Assembly (NCBI GenBank): GCA_964445575.1
Contig: CAYULB010000033.1
Span: 1 to 23,300 of the forward strand
DNA length: 23,300 nt
Origin: WJMT01 sp964445575
GTDB taxonomy: Bacteria; Acidobacteriota; Aminicenantia; Aminicenantales; Aminicenantaceae
Reading direction: 5' to 3'
Part shown: in pieces, positions 8,140 through 15,765 of the stretch
Numbering within the stretch: the first letter of the stretch is position 1
Layout: every line of letters begins with the position of its first letter
The notes under the pieces: model-generated
Database searches by the model: none
Told to the model about the DNA's origin: nothing
The model's input: the letters and a program-made list of their open reading frames with translations, nothing else
Position numbers and translations under genes: made by a program

Positions 8140-9360
8140 TTATTTGTCCTGAGTCTGTTTCACTATCAGTTTGGTCTCTATCTCCTCTGCGTCACGAAGC
8201 AGGCGAATTTTTACTTCATCTCCCCAACTGAATCGAGAAAGATATTTTCGAAGGTTGTTAATGGAAGTGAATTTTATCCCGTCAACAGACAGGATTAGGT
8301 CTCCCTTTTTAAAATTCTGCCCATAAGCCGCTCCAGAAAGAGGATCCCGCTCAATAAAAGGATTCTCAAGTCCTTCCACTTTTTTTAGGTTTAACCCATA
8401 TGAAGGATAGGCAGGTCTCTCCTCATAAGGAAGCCCGAACACAAAGTCCGCAAGGCTTCTTGAAATTTTTATGCTTTGTTCTCCTTCTGGAACCACAACA
8501 CAGATGACTGTTTTATAGGGGGCAGGTATTCTCTCATATACCCGACGGCTTATCCCCAGGTTATACAACAGATGTCCTGAACCGGCTATTACCATGCATC
8601 GAGAATCCTCAACCAGGGCTGCATTGGCTGCATGGTGGGCCATTACCTCATCCCAAGCTGACTGAGCCCTGTAAAGACCCTGAAACATCATTTGCTGGCG
8701 ACCCTTCATCGCTTCAGGCATCTCGTCACCACTAAAAATGATTTCCATAAGAAGCCTGTGTTCTTTATTTGAAAGTCCAGGTTCAGGGACTATTCCTTTC
8801 TCTTCTTTACTAAGGGCTTCCCATCCTTTCCTTCTTATCTTATGGATAATTTCTCTAGGAGCATTCAAAGCATACATGGGAATCCTGTATTTTTTAGCCA
8901 ATTCAAATATCTTCCGGTAATAATTGAAGTTGAAATTCCAGTTTTCATACCATTTGGCCTGGTCTATGAATTCGACCTGAGTCAAAAGGCCTGTGCTCCA
9001 TTTGTTGAGCTTTTCCTGCCAGTTAACATCAAACATCTCCAGTCCCAAACAAAGTTCTGGGTCCTGTTTATACAGAGCTTCAGCAATTTGGAACTGAATA
9101 TCATGCATTGACAGACTGTCATGAGTCTCTCCCACATAAATAAACCGGGCTTCCTTCATCTCCTCCATCATCTCGGAGAAGGTCACTTCTTCCCCTCTTT
9201 GAGCTGAATAGATTTTCCCTGGTTCTATGACCAAAGTGTTGTTTTTATACAAAGGATTCCCTATTTTGAGCTGGAGCGTTTTGCTGCTTCTCTGGGCCCC
9301 TAACCCCATCCCACAAATAAGTACTGTCATAAAGAAAACAAAACATCTCTTACTGAACAT
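8140..9360 (-). CDS. Exported ChaN-like (haem-binding uptake/Tiki-fold) protein with C-terminal PDZ domain
   Basis: From ATG 9360, preceded by a strong TAGGAGG ribosome binding site, the product has 406 residues and a signal peptide (KR, then a hydrophobic run to about residue 21, GLGAQ). An upstream in-frame start at 9411 would spoil the signal peptide. The ChaN/Cofac_haem_bdg domain spans about 48-310, with the family motifs YVGETHDS (75-82), LGLEMFD (105-111), YALNAPRE (163-170), the helix MAHHAANAAL (240-249) and AGSGHLLYN (259-267). Residues about 320-402 form a PDZ-like domain (GDLILSVDGIKF). ChaN of Campylobacter is an iron-regulated lipoprotein that binds haem dimers, and related folds include Tiki-type proteases, so the role could be haem handling or proteolysis. 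The cleavage region has no lipobox Cys, so a periplasmic location is inferred. The gene is monocistronic. Confidence 0.85.
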   Translation of the reverse strand: MFSKRCFVFFMTVLICGMGLGAQRSSKTLQLKIGNPLYKNNTLVIEPGKIYSAQRGEEVTFSEMMEEMKEARFIYVGETHDSLSMHDIQFQIAEALYKQDPELCLGLEMFDVNWQEKLNKWSTGLLTQVEFIDQAKWYENWNFNFNYYRKIFELAKKYRIPMYALNAPREIIHKIRRKGWEALSKEEKGIVPEPGLSNKEHRLLMEIIFSGDEMPEAMKGRQQMMFQGLYRAQSAWDEVMAHHAANAALVEDSRCMVIAGSGHLLYNLGISRRVYERIPAPYKTVICVVVPEGEQSIKISRSLADFVFGLPYEERPAYPSYGLNLKKVEGLENPFIERDPLSGAAYGQNFKKGDLILSVDGIKFTSINNLRKYLSRFSWGDEVKIRLLRDAEEIETKLIVKQTQDK

Positions 9361-9382
9361 TATTTTCCTCCTACCAAGACAA

Positions 9383-9411
9383 ATCATACCACTGCACTTC
9401 CATAGAGACAA
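9383..9411 (-). promoter_or_regulatory. Candidate promoter of the ChaN-PDZ gene
   Basis: On the minus strand TTGTCT (9411-9406) and TATGAT (9388-9383) are 17 bp apart, with a TGG extended -10 element directly before TATGAT. The predicted start site near 9376 leaves a leader of only about 16 nt to the ATG at 9360. Confidence 0.45.
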
Positions 9412-9419
9412 CAGTCTCT
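9404..9419. promoter_or_regulatory. Perfect inverted repeat overlapping the -35 box of the ChaN-PDZ gene
   Basis: AGAGAC and GTCTCT (9404-9409 and 9414-9419) flank a 4-nt centre, AACA. The repeat covers the whole -35 hexamer at 9406-9411, the usual place for a repressor operator. It does not resemble a Fur box. An operator role is inferred from position only. Confidence 0.3.
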
Positions 9420-9447
9420 TTATTTGCCGCAGTTCTTTTATGATTTT

Positions 9448-9465
9448 ATGAATGGTTCAGGTTAA
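9448..9465 (+). repeat. Copy of the TGAATAGYTCAGGTTAA motif upstream of GH97
   Basis: ATGAATGGTTCAGGTTAA differs at one of 18 positions from the copy upstream of the S9 peptidase. It is oriented toward the GH97 gene, about 330 bp before its start. Its end overlaps the palindrome at 9461-9476. Confidence 0.65.
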
Positions 9466-9587
9466 TCATGATCAACACTCACCCCAACGAGAAATCTCTC
9501 TCCAATTCGGACTTTGCTCTCCTCTAAAGAGGAACCTTGCCCGCTCCGCCATCACAAAGGATTCCTCATCTCATACCCTCTCCCCTT

Positions 9588-9604
9588 TATAAACAATGTT
9601 TATA
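9588..9604. promoter_or_regulatory. 17-bp perfect palindrome upstream of the GH97 promoter
   Basis: TATAAACAATGTTTATA has two 8-bp perfect arms around a single central base. It lies 38 bp upstream of the candidate -35 box of GH97, so it is placed where an activator or a looping repressor could bind. There is no regulator gene next to it, and the family of any binding protein is unknown. Confidence 0.4.
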
Positions 9605-9642
9605 TCACGGAATGAGAAGTGCTTCCAGGAAGATTATATTAA

Positions 9643-9671
9643 TTGCGGTTTCATCCTCTCTGTTCTAAAAT
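9643..9671 (+). promoter_or_regulatory. Candidate promoter of the GH97 gene and its leader
   Basis: TTGCGG (9643-9648) and TAAAAT (9666-9671) are 17 bp apart. The -10 box fits at 5 of 6 positions and the -35 box is weak. Transcription from near 9678 would include the leader ORF at 9713. Confidence 0.35.
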
Positions 9672-9712
9672 AAACAAAATAAAACTTAAAAATTATGAAG
9701 GAGAATAAGGTC

Positions 9713-9748
9713 ATGAAAATATTTCAGTATAGAATCTATGGGAACTGA
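9713..9748 (+). CDS. Possible 11-residue leader peptide upstream of GH97
   Basis: ATG 9713 is preceded by GAAGGAGAATAAGG (9698-9711 region), a ribosome binding site at least as strong as that of GH97 itself. The frame encodes MKIFQYRIYGN and stops at TGA 9746-9748, 47 bp before the GH97 ATG. An AAGTG/CACTT inverted repeat follows. It may be a regulatory upstream ORF, the relic of an older gene start, or chance. Confidence 0.3.
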   Translation: MKIFQYRIYGN

Positions 9749-9795
9749 TGCGGCTCATAAGTGACAGCAGCACCACTTCATAAAGGAAGAATGAC

Positions 9796-11763
9796 ATGAA
9801 ATTTAAATCCATTTTTATTATCCTCTTCATGATTCTGGTCAATCCATTGGACGCCTCGGGCAGAGAATTTACTCTGACGTCACCCGATGACCAAATTGAA
9901 ATTAACATTTTTTTGGACAAGAAAATCAAATGGTCTGTTCATTACAAGGGCCAGCTTATCATTGATAAAAGCCCGGTTTCAATGATTCTTGATGAAGATA
10001 TAACCCTGGGAAAAGAACCTGTCTTGGTAAAAACCCACCAAAATAAAGTCAAAAATGAAATCAGGCCGGTTGTGGCTAATAAATCCTCCCTGATCATAGA
10101 TGAATACAACATCCTCAAAATGGACTTCGAAAATCATTATTGCCTGACGTTTAGAGCTTATAATGACGGCATCGCCTTCCGGTTCTCCACCCAATATCCC
10201 GGAGAAGTAACAGTTGAAAATGAAGTTCTCCAGATAAACTTTCCTAAAAACACTAAAACATATTTTCCTGAAGAAGAAAGCCTTATCTCCCATTACGAGC
10301 GGAAATATCTTGAAAAAAATCTCACTGAAATCACTGCTTCGACATTTTGTTCTCTTCCTGTACTGCTTCAAACAATGGATTCCCATTATTTATTGATTAC
10401 CGAATCTGATTTGTATGATTATCCTTGCCTTTTTCTCTCAGGCATGCAAGAAAATTCCCTGAAAAGCCTCCTCCCTAAAGTGGTTCTTGAAACAAAACCA
10501 GCCGAGAGAGGAGCTGACCGGAATGAAGTCATTACCAAACAAGCGGATTTTATTGCTAAAACAAAGGGGACCCGGGATTTTCCCTGGAGACTCTTTGTCA
10601 TTACCGATAACCCAAAAACTCTGGTTGAAAGCAGCCTTGTTTTTCAACTGGCTAGACCTTTGAACATCTCAAACATCGAATGGATCCAACCCGGAAAAGT
10701 AGCCTGGGACTGGTGGAATGCACTCAACATATACGGGGTTGACTTTGAATCAGGAATCAATACAGAAACTTATAAATATTACATTGATTTTGCTTCTCAC
10801 TTCGGGCTGGAGTACATTATTTTAGATGAAGGCTGGTCGAAAACAACCAAAAATGTCACAGAGCTCAGTCCTGAAATAAACATCAAAGAACTCATATCCT
10901 ATGGCAGGAAAAAAAATGTGGGCATCATCCTATGGCTCTTATGGAAGCCTCTGGATAAAGACATGGAAAACATACTTGAGACATACGCCAAATGGGGAGC
11001 AAAAGGAGTGAAAGTGGATTTTATGCAGAGAGCAGATCAATATATGGTTAATTTTTACCAGCGAACTGCAGAACATGCTGCCAAACACAGACTTTTGGTT
11101 GATTTCCACGGGGCCTTTAAACCTTCAGGGATGCGCAGAGCCTATCCCAATATTCTTACCTACGAAGGAGTCAAAGGGCTTGAACACAGCAAGTGGAGCC
11201 GGGATATCACCCCTGAACATGATGCAACCCTTCCTTTTATCAGAATGGTGGCCGGACCCATGGACTACACTCCCGGGGCTGTTCTAAACGCCCAGAAATT
11301 AAATTTTGCAGTCCGGTATACACGTCCCATGAGTCAAGGAACCCGATGTCATCAAATCGCTCTTTACATTGTTTATGAAAGTCCTCTTCAGATGCTCTGT
11401 GATTCTCCCTCCAACTATTATAAAGAAAGGGAATCCACTGAATTCATTTCCAAAATTCCTGTGACTTGGGATGAGACTATTGTTCTTAAAGCAGAAGTAT
11501 CTGAATACATTTTAGTGGCCAGAAGAAATGGTGACAAATGGTACCTGGGTGCTCTCACTAACTGGACCCCCCGTGAATTTGAACTGAATCTTTCCTTCCT
11601 GGATAAAGGCACTTACACAGCAGAAATTATGAAGGATGGGATCAATGCCCATAAGCATGCTCAGGATTACAAAAAAGTGGAAAAAGAAGTGAATTCAGAA
11701 AGCACGCTTTGGATTCAAATGGCTCCGGGCGGAGGATGGGCTGCTGTTTTTACCAAAAAGTAA
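9796..11763 (+). CDS. Exported glycoside hydrolase family 97 (alpha-galactosidase/alpha-glucosidase type)
   Basis: The 655-residue enzyme has a signal peptide (MKFKSIFIILFMILVNPLDA) and the GH97 layout: an N-terminal beta-sandwich domain (about 22-285), a catalytic TIM barrel (about 295-555) and a C-terminal beta domain (about 560-655). The barrel shows KVAWDWWNAL, IILDEGW (341-347), GVKVDFMQRADQ and LTYEGVKGLEHS. Asp408 in KVDF occupies the place of the nucleophile in retaining GH97 members such as BT1871. Glu463 lies 55 residues on, the same spacing as the BT1871 acid/base, and Glu457 corresponds to a calcium ligand. This points to a retaining alpha-galactosidase-type enzyme rather than inverting SusB, but substrate is not certain. 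AAAGGAAG precedes the ATG. No Sus-like transporter is adjacent, unlike typical Bacteroidetes loci. The gene is transcribed alone and convergent with the S9 peptidase. Confidence 0.92.
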   Translation: MKFKSIFIILFMILVNPLDASGREFTLTSPDDQIEINIFLDKKIKWSVHYKGQLIIDKSPVSMILDEDITLGKEPVLVKTHQNKVKNEIRPVVANKSSLIIDEYNILKMDFENHYCLTFRAYNDGIAFRFSTQYPGEVTVENEVLQINFPKNTKTYFPEEESLISHYERKYLEKNLTEITASTFCSLPVLLQTMDSHYLLITESDLYDYPCLFLSGMQENSLKSLLPKVVLETKPAERGADRNEVITKQADFIAKTKGTRDFPWRLFVITDNPKTLVESSLVFQLARPLNISNIEWIQPGKVAWDWWNALNIYGVDFESGINTETYKYYIDFASHFGLEYIILDEGWSKTTKNVTELSPEINIKELISYGRKKNVGIILWLLWKPLDKDMENILETYAKWGAKGVKVDFMQRADQYMVNFYQRTAEHAAKHRLLVDFHGAFKPSGMRRAYPNILTYEGVKGLEHSKWSRDITPEHDATLPFIRMVAGPMDYTPGAVLNAQKLNFAVRYTRPMSQGTRCHQIALYIVYESPLQMLCDSPSNYYKERESTEFISKIPVTWDETIVLKAEVSEYILVARRNGDKWYLGALTNWTPREFELNLSFLDKGTYTAEIMKDGINAHKHAQDYKKVEKEVNSESTLWIQMAPGGGWAAVFTKK

Positions 11764-11837
11764 AAAGACCGATCCAATTAACCTGCCCTGTCCAAAAAAA
11801 AGCAAATCGATTTTAAATTCAGATAAATCGCTGGGAC

Positions 11838-11984
11838 CTACTTTTTCAGCTGTTCAATCATCATCTTGTATTTTTCATGAATCATGTCTTTGTCAAAATC
11901 ATAAAATTTCTTGAGCATATCATCCAGCTCCTCTTGTGAAAAATAGTTCTCCTTATCAGATATATCCTTTACCAGATTCCTGGA
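11838..11984 (-). other. In-frame open stretch of 48 codons behind the S9 peptidase stop codon
   Basis: Directly after the peptidase TAA (11987-11985) the same frame stays open for 48 sense codons, to TAG at 11840-11838. The translation begins SRNLVKDISDKENY and ends in an amphipathic, Lys/Glu/Met-rich helix (EELDDMLKKFYDFDKD, then IHEKYKMMIEQLKK). The composition looks like real protein rather than chance. The only standard start codon is ATG 11918, preceded by GAGGAG, which would give 26 residues. It could be a C-terminal extension lost to a nonsense change, a readthrough product, a small independent ORF or the tail of a decayed gene. I do not recognise the family. Confidence 0.35.
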
Positions 11985-14816
11985 TTAATCTTTCTCTTTT
12001 TCCCACGCCTTTATCCCATTTTTCATCCAGTCAGGCTTGGGACCGTCTGTAAGGTAATGGTCAAAGAACTGCTGCATACGAATAGTCCAGTCTTTCTGGT
12101 TGATTCTTTTACGAAGTCCATGCTCTTCTCCGTTATAATTGAACATATAGGCCTCTTTTCCAAGCCTTCGCAGTGCCATGATAAATTCAATTCCCTGATA
12201 CCAAGGAACAGCCCCATCCTCATCATTGTGCATAAACATAATGGGAGTCTGAATCTTGTCTGCCCAAAAAATGGGAGAATTTTCAATATAGCGTAAAGGA
12301 TATTCCCACAAAGAACCTCCGATACGGCTTTGGGTGTGCTCATACTGAAACTGCCGGACCATTCCGCTTCCCCAACGGATTCCGTTGTAAGCTGAGATCA
12401 TATTGGAAACCGGCGCTCCGCCTTCAGCAGCCGCAAATATATTGGTTTGAGTGATCATGTAAGAAATCTGATAACCTCCCCATGAGTGGCCTTGGATTCC
12501 AACAGCATCCGGATCTATATAACCTTCCCTTATCAGCATCTGGATTCCGGGAAGAACACACTTCAATGCATCCTGACCCGGATACCCTGTATGGTACTCG
12601 ATGTCTGGCATCCACAGGACATAACCATTGCTCACATAATAAGGCATGTTGATCGAGGTTCCTGGTGAAGGATGGCGAAAGTAATGAAGTCCACTGTGGA
12701 GAGTCTCATATATGTAGACCATTAATGGATATTTTTTATTCGGGTCAAAATCATCCGGTTTGATAAGGATTCCCTTTAACGGCCTTCCGTCAGAACTTTT
12801 AAAATCCCGGAGCTCTGCTTTCCCCCAAATATAAGGTTCCATCTGACGGCCCAGGTCTGTGACTTTTTGAAGGTTTGAGAAATTTTTATCACTGATCCAG
12901 ACATCAGGATATTCATCAAATGCCATTCTATTGAGGATAAGAGTATCGGAATTTTCTGCTTTTCTGGGATATCCAAAAGCCCTGTCTTCCATAATAAGTT
13001 TTTCCGGAGGTTTGTTACCCTGTACCCTGTCCGAATAAAATCCAGTGGCCATGGTTTCTTCATGCGACACCCGGAACAAAAGAGTTTCTTTGGTATCTAT
13101 GGTTTCTTCCTCCGGGTCCAGCCTGACATAACGGAAAGACAAGTCGTTTTCCCGCCCAAATCCCTCTGTGATCATACGGGCATCTTTTCCGTCTGGCTCC
13201 ACCTCCCAAACGTCATACTGGTCATAAATCAGCAGGGAGCTGTCATCCTCTGTCCAACCAGCAACGCCGTAAGGATAAGGGGGACTGGGTGTATCCCAAT
13301 CCTGCCTATCAAAAAGCACTTCTATGTCTTGGGTCACATTCCTTACTTTACCAGAAGCAATGTCATAGATATGCCAGTCTTTATCTTCAAACCAATAAAC
13401 ATACTTAGCTCCCGGAGAAAGACGGGCACGGGAATACAGCTCCTTTTTGACTAAAGTTTTTTCCCCGCTGTGAGGGTCCACAATATATACATCATAAAAA
13501 GTACCAAAATAAGAAATCCGCTTTGCATAAGGCCAAAAGGTTTGACCAAAAGCAATTTTCCCATTCTCAGAAATGTTTACATCAGGAATCTCCTGGTCTG
13601 CCAGTTTCACAAATCGGCTGCTTTTAAGATGATAGACAGACTCCCATGTGTTATTCCGCACCACTTCTTCCATTTTCTTCTGCTGGGGCTGAGGCAAAGG
13701 GTCGTCCCAGTGCCAGAGGTCAAATTGGGCCTTCTCTTCCTCTTTTTCTTCATCTTCTTTTTTGGATTCTGGAATCTCCTTGATCCCAAACATAACTATC
13801 CATCCGTCCTTTGTAAAAGTGATGTCAGATTTATCGCTGACCGCCATTCCTTCTGGAAAGCGTGGGGTAGAGTTGTGGGAAACCCAAAGAGAAGCCTTGT
13901 CATCCCCCACATTCCATCCGTATAGATTAAAGGTAGGTTCCTCTGCCTCATAGTCATCCCTATCTGTTAAAAAGGCCAAACGGGTTTCTTCTTCATCCAT
14001 AGTCAACTTCTTGTAATTCCCCTCTCCGGTTAAAAGAGAAATGCTCCTTTCTTGACCTGGTTTTAAGATATAGACTCCATCGGTCTCTGGTTTTTCCTCA
14101 CTGGAAACTGAATAGATAAGATAATCCCCATTCTTGGTAAATCTATATTCCATTACCGAATTTAAAACGATCTCGCTTCCATGTTTGAGGGAACGAAGCA
14201 CCAGAGGGGTTCCGTATTTCTTCTCTTTCTTTTTCTCTTCTTTTTCCTGCTCTTCTTTTATCTCTTCTCCCTTTTCCTCCTCTTCCTTTTTTTCTTCCTT
14301 TTTCTCAGGAGGTTCCTTTAAATAAGCAACCCATCCCCCTGCTTCCTCAGGAAGCTTAAAACTCTTAATCTCTTCTATGACCTCAGTTCCCCCTGTAGAG
14401 AGATCCATGATCCCCAGTCTTTTTTTGGGCTTTTTATTGTTTTTATTTTTCTGGTCCTTTGCCTTTTCAACTTCTTCTTTAGAAGGGGAGATGATAAACA
14501 CTGCATGAGTTGAGTCATAACTGAACTGGGCGTTGGCTGATCTTTCTGAATCGGTTCCTTCCCCTGAATAGCCTATAGTGTGACGCAGCTCCTTGACCCC
14601 TGAAAGCTTGATAGCCACAACTTCTGCATCCCCATCTTGGGGTGTTTCCAGATATAAAATCCAGTTTCCATCCGGTGATATTTGGGAACCATAAATGGAC
14701 TTCCATGAATCATAGACTTCATGAGTCAAGGGCTTTTTCTGTTGAGTCCATGAGACACTTGACAACAGAAAAAGGGCTGCCGCCAAAACAATCAAATGTT
14801 TCCTAAAACTTTTCAT
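11985..14816 (-). CDS. Exported S9-family (prolyl oligopeptidase/dipeptidyl peptidase-like) serine peptidase
   Basis: The 943-residue protein has a signal peptide (MKSFRKHLIVLAAALFLLSS) and a long N-terminal beta-propeller (about 30-690) with repeated blade sequences such as QISPDGNWILYLE and RLSPGAKYVYWFEDKDWHIYD. A C-terminal alpha/beta-hydrolase domain (about 695-930) follows. The catalytic triad is visible as Ser778 in GHSWGG, Asp867 in NDEDGAVPW and His899 in GEEHGL. S9 enzymes of this type cleave peptides in the periplasm or outside the cell and may supply peptides for POT-type import. A Lys/Glu-only stretch (about 168-200) and a second acidic patch (about 355-375) interrupt the propeller and are probably surface loops. 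AAGGAGG lies 5 nt before the ATG, and the repeat copy 14844-14827 abuts it. The gene lies 49 bp downstream of the TSUP gene on the same strand, so they may be cotranscribed. Confidence 0.93.
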   Translation of the reverse strand: MKSFRKHLIVLAAALFLLSSVSWTQQKKPLTHEVYDSWKSIYGSQISPDGNWILYLETPQDGDAEVVAIKLSGVKELRHTIGYSGEGTDSERSANAQFSYDSTHAVFIISPSKEEVEKAKDQKNKNNKKPKKRLGIMDLSTGGTEVIEEIKSFKLPEEAGGWVAYLKEPPEKKEEKKEEEEKGEEIKEEQEKEEKKKEKKYGTPLVLRSLKHGSEIVLNSVMEYRFTKNGDYLIYSVSSEEKPETDGVYILKPGQERSISLLTGEGNYKKLTMDEEETRLAFLTDRDDYEAEEPTFNLYGWNVGDDKASLWVSHNSTPRFPEGMAVSDKSDITFTKDGWIVMFGIKEIPESKKEDEEKEEEKAQFDLWHWDDPLPQPQQKKMEEVVRNNTWESVYHLKSSRFVKLADQEIPDVNISENGKIAFGQTFWPYAKRISYFGTFYDVYIVDPHSGEKTLVKKELYSRARLSPGAKYVYWFEDKDWHIYDIASGKVRNVTQDIEVLFDRQDWDTPSPPYPYGVAGWTEDDSSLLIYDQYDVWEVEPDGKDARMITEGFGRENDLSFRYVRLDPEEETIDTKETLLFRVSHEETMATGFYSDRVQGNKPPEKLIMEDRAFGYPRKAENSDTLILNRMAFDEYPDVWISDKNFSNLQKVTDLGRQMEPYIWGKAELRDFKSSDGRPLKGILIKPDDFDPNKKYPLMVYIYETLHSGLHYFRHPSPGTSINMPYYVSNGYVLWMPDIEYHTGYPGQDALKCVLPGIQMLIREGYIDPDAVGIQGHSWGGYQISYMITQTNIFAAAEGGAPVSNMISAYNGIRWGSGMVRQFQYEHTQSRIGGSLWEYPLRYIENSPIFWADKIQTPIMFMHNDEDGAVPWYQGIEFIMALRRLGKEAYMFNYNGEEHGLRKRINQKDWTIRMQQFFDHYLTDGPKPDWMKNGIKAWEKEKD

Positions 14817-14826
14817 AAAAACCTCC

Positions 14827-14844
14827 TTAACCTGAACTATTCAT
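14827..14844 (-). repeat. Reference copy of the TGAATAGYTCAGGTTAA motif abutting the S9 ribosome binding site
   Basis: The minus strand reads ATGAATAGTTCAGGTTAA, running straight into GGAGG of the S9 peptidase ribosome binding site. It is the copy to which the other four are compared. Confidence 0.65.
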
Positions 14845-14865
14845 ACCACCACTATCTTTTGCCAA

Positions 14866-15594
14866 TCAAGGCATGAACAGAAGTTTCAAGGCCACAAGAC
14901 CGACAAAAACGGCGATAAAGGTTCGGAATTTCTTCTGGGGAACTCTGTCTACCAATTTTTTAGCAGTATAGGCACCCAGAAAAGAAATGGGAATACAAAC
15001 TGCAAGTATAACCAGAAGAAAGGGTTGAAGAGACTGCCCTCCTGAAACATACTTGGCTATCCGGGTTACATCCACAAAAAGCGCTATGGCTCCGGCCGTG
15101 AAAATATAAACTTCTTTGGGTAAATTATAGGCAGTTAGAAAGGCACTCCGCACAGCTCCTCCTATACCAAAAATCCCGGCAGAAAATCCATACAATGTGC
15201 CTCCCACTACTCCTGTGGTTGGGTTGGAATGAACACGCCATTCTTTCTTAAAGAGAAGAAATAAGACATAGGAAAGCAGAAACGCTCCTAAGATCCGCTT
15301 CATAAGAGCATTGGAGACACTGAGAACAACAGAAGCGCCTAAGTAGCTAGCAATAATTCCAGGAATCCCAAAGCTGAGGATCAGCTTCCACCTAATGCCA
15401 TGTTTAAAAAAAATAATCTTCCAAATATCTCCCGCAAAATGAATGAGCCCAACAAAAAGAAGAGTGGTAGGAAGGGGATAGAAGAACAAAATAACAGGAA
15501 CCATTATAGTGGATATCCCGAATCCTGAAAAAGTCCCCAAAACCGCGGCAATAAAAGTGATGAAAACAATACCCGCGGCCGTAAAGATCATCAT
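14866..15594 (-). CDS. TSUP-family permease (TauE/SafE sulfite exporter-like)
   Basis: This is a 242-residue, very hydrophobic protein with about eight membrane helices in two related halves. The halves have the TSUP features GTFSGFGISTIMVPVIL near the N-terminus and GFSAGIFGIGGAVRSAFL at about 135-152. Members export or import sulfite, sulfoacetate, thiosulfate or other organosulfur anions, so substrate cannot be read from sequence. Two ATG codons in tandem (15594 and 15591) follow GAGAGGG, and the second is slightly better spaced. A TATACT box at 15627-15622 is a possible -10 element without a good -35 partner. The gene is divergent from the sulfatase-like gene (171 bp between starts) and 49 bp upstream of the S9 peptidase. 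A role in moving a sulfur anion linked to the sulfatase-like protein is inference only. Confidence 0.85.
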   Translation of the reverse strand: MMIFTAAGIVFITFIAAVLGTFSGFGISTIMVPVILFFYPLPTTLLFVGLIHFAGDIWKIIFFKHGIRWKLILSFGIPGIIASYLGASVVLSVSNALMKRILGAFLLSYVLFLLFKKEWRVHSNPTTGVVGGTLYGFSAGIFGIGGAVRSAFLTAYNLPKEVYIFTAGAIALFVDVTRIAKYVSGGQSLQPFLLVILAVCIPISFLGAYTAKKLVDRVPQKKFRTFIAVFVGLVALKLLFMP

Positions 15595-15765
15595 CCCTCT
15601 CTAATCTAAAAGAACAAACCCAGTATACTATAAAGGCTTAAAAGAAAACAGGAAAATCAGGATTTGGATATTTATTTTTCATTTAGAGGGAAGAAAAAAG
15701 ATTTTCTTCTCGTCTAAAATAAGTTAAAGAAGCAGCAATCTGAATTAAGATTAAGTAAACTCAGG

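Larger units (their letters stand above)
9412..9795. other. Intergenic region between the divergent ChaN-PDZ and GH97 genes
   Basis: Apart from an 11-codon leader ORF, no convincing gene is present in this stretch. From left to right it contains a copy of the repeated motif (9448-9465), an imperfect 16-bp palindrome with an ATCATGAT core (9461-9476), a 14-bp palindrome TCCTCTAAAGAGGA (9520-9533), the 17-bp palindrome at 9588-9604, a candidate plus-strand promoter (9643-9671), the leader ORF (9713-9748) and an AAGTG/CACTT inverted repeat (9759-9778) just before the GH97 ribosome binding site. This density suggests regulated expression of GH97. Confidence 0.5.

Noticed and set aside
9361..9411. 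Earlier in-frame start for the ChaN-PDZ gene at 9411
   Set aside because: It would place 17 extra residues before a normal signal peptide and overlap the predicted promoter. TAGGAGG precedes ATG 9360.
13062..13925. Long plus-strand open frames opposite the S9 peptidase gene (also in hisS, aspS and the Ca-ATPase)
   Set aside because: They are antisense shadows of well-supported genes, with unnatural amino-acid composition and no ribosome binding sites or domains.
15690..15709. GAAGAAAA/TTTTCTTC inverted repeat in the TSUP/sulfatase intergenic region
   Set aside because: It is purine/pyrimidine-rich low-complexity sequence where such arms arise easily. It is kept only as a side note to the divergent pair.
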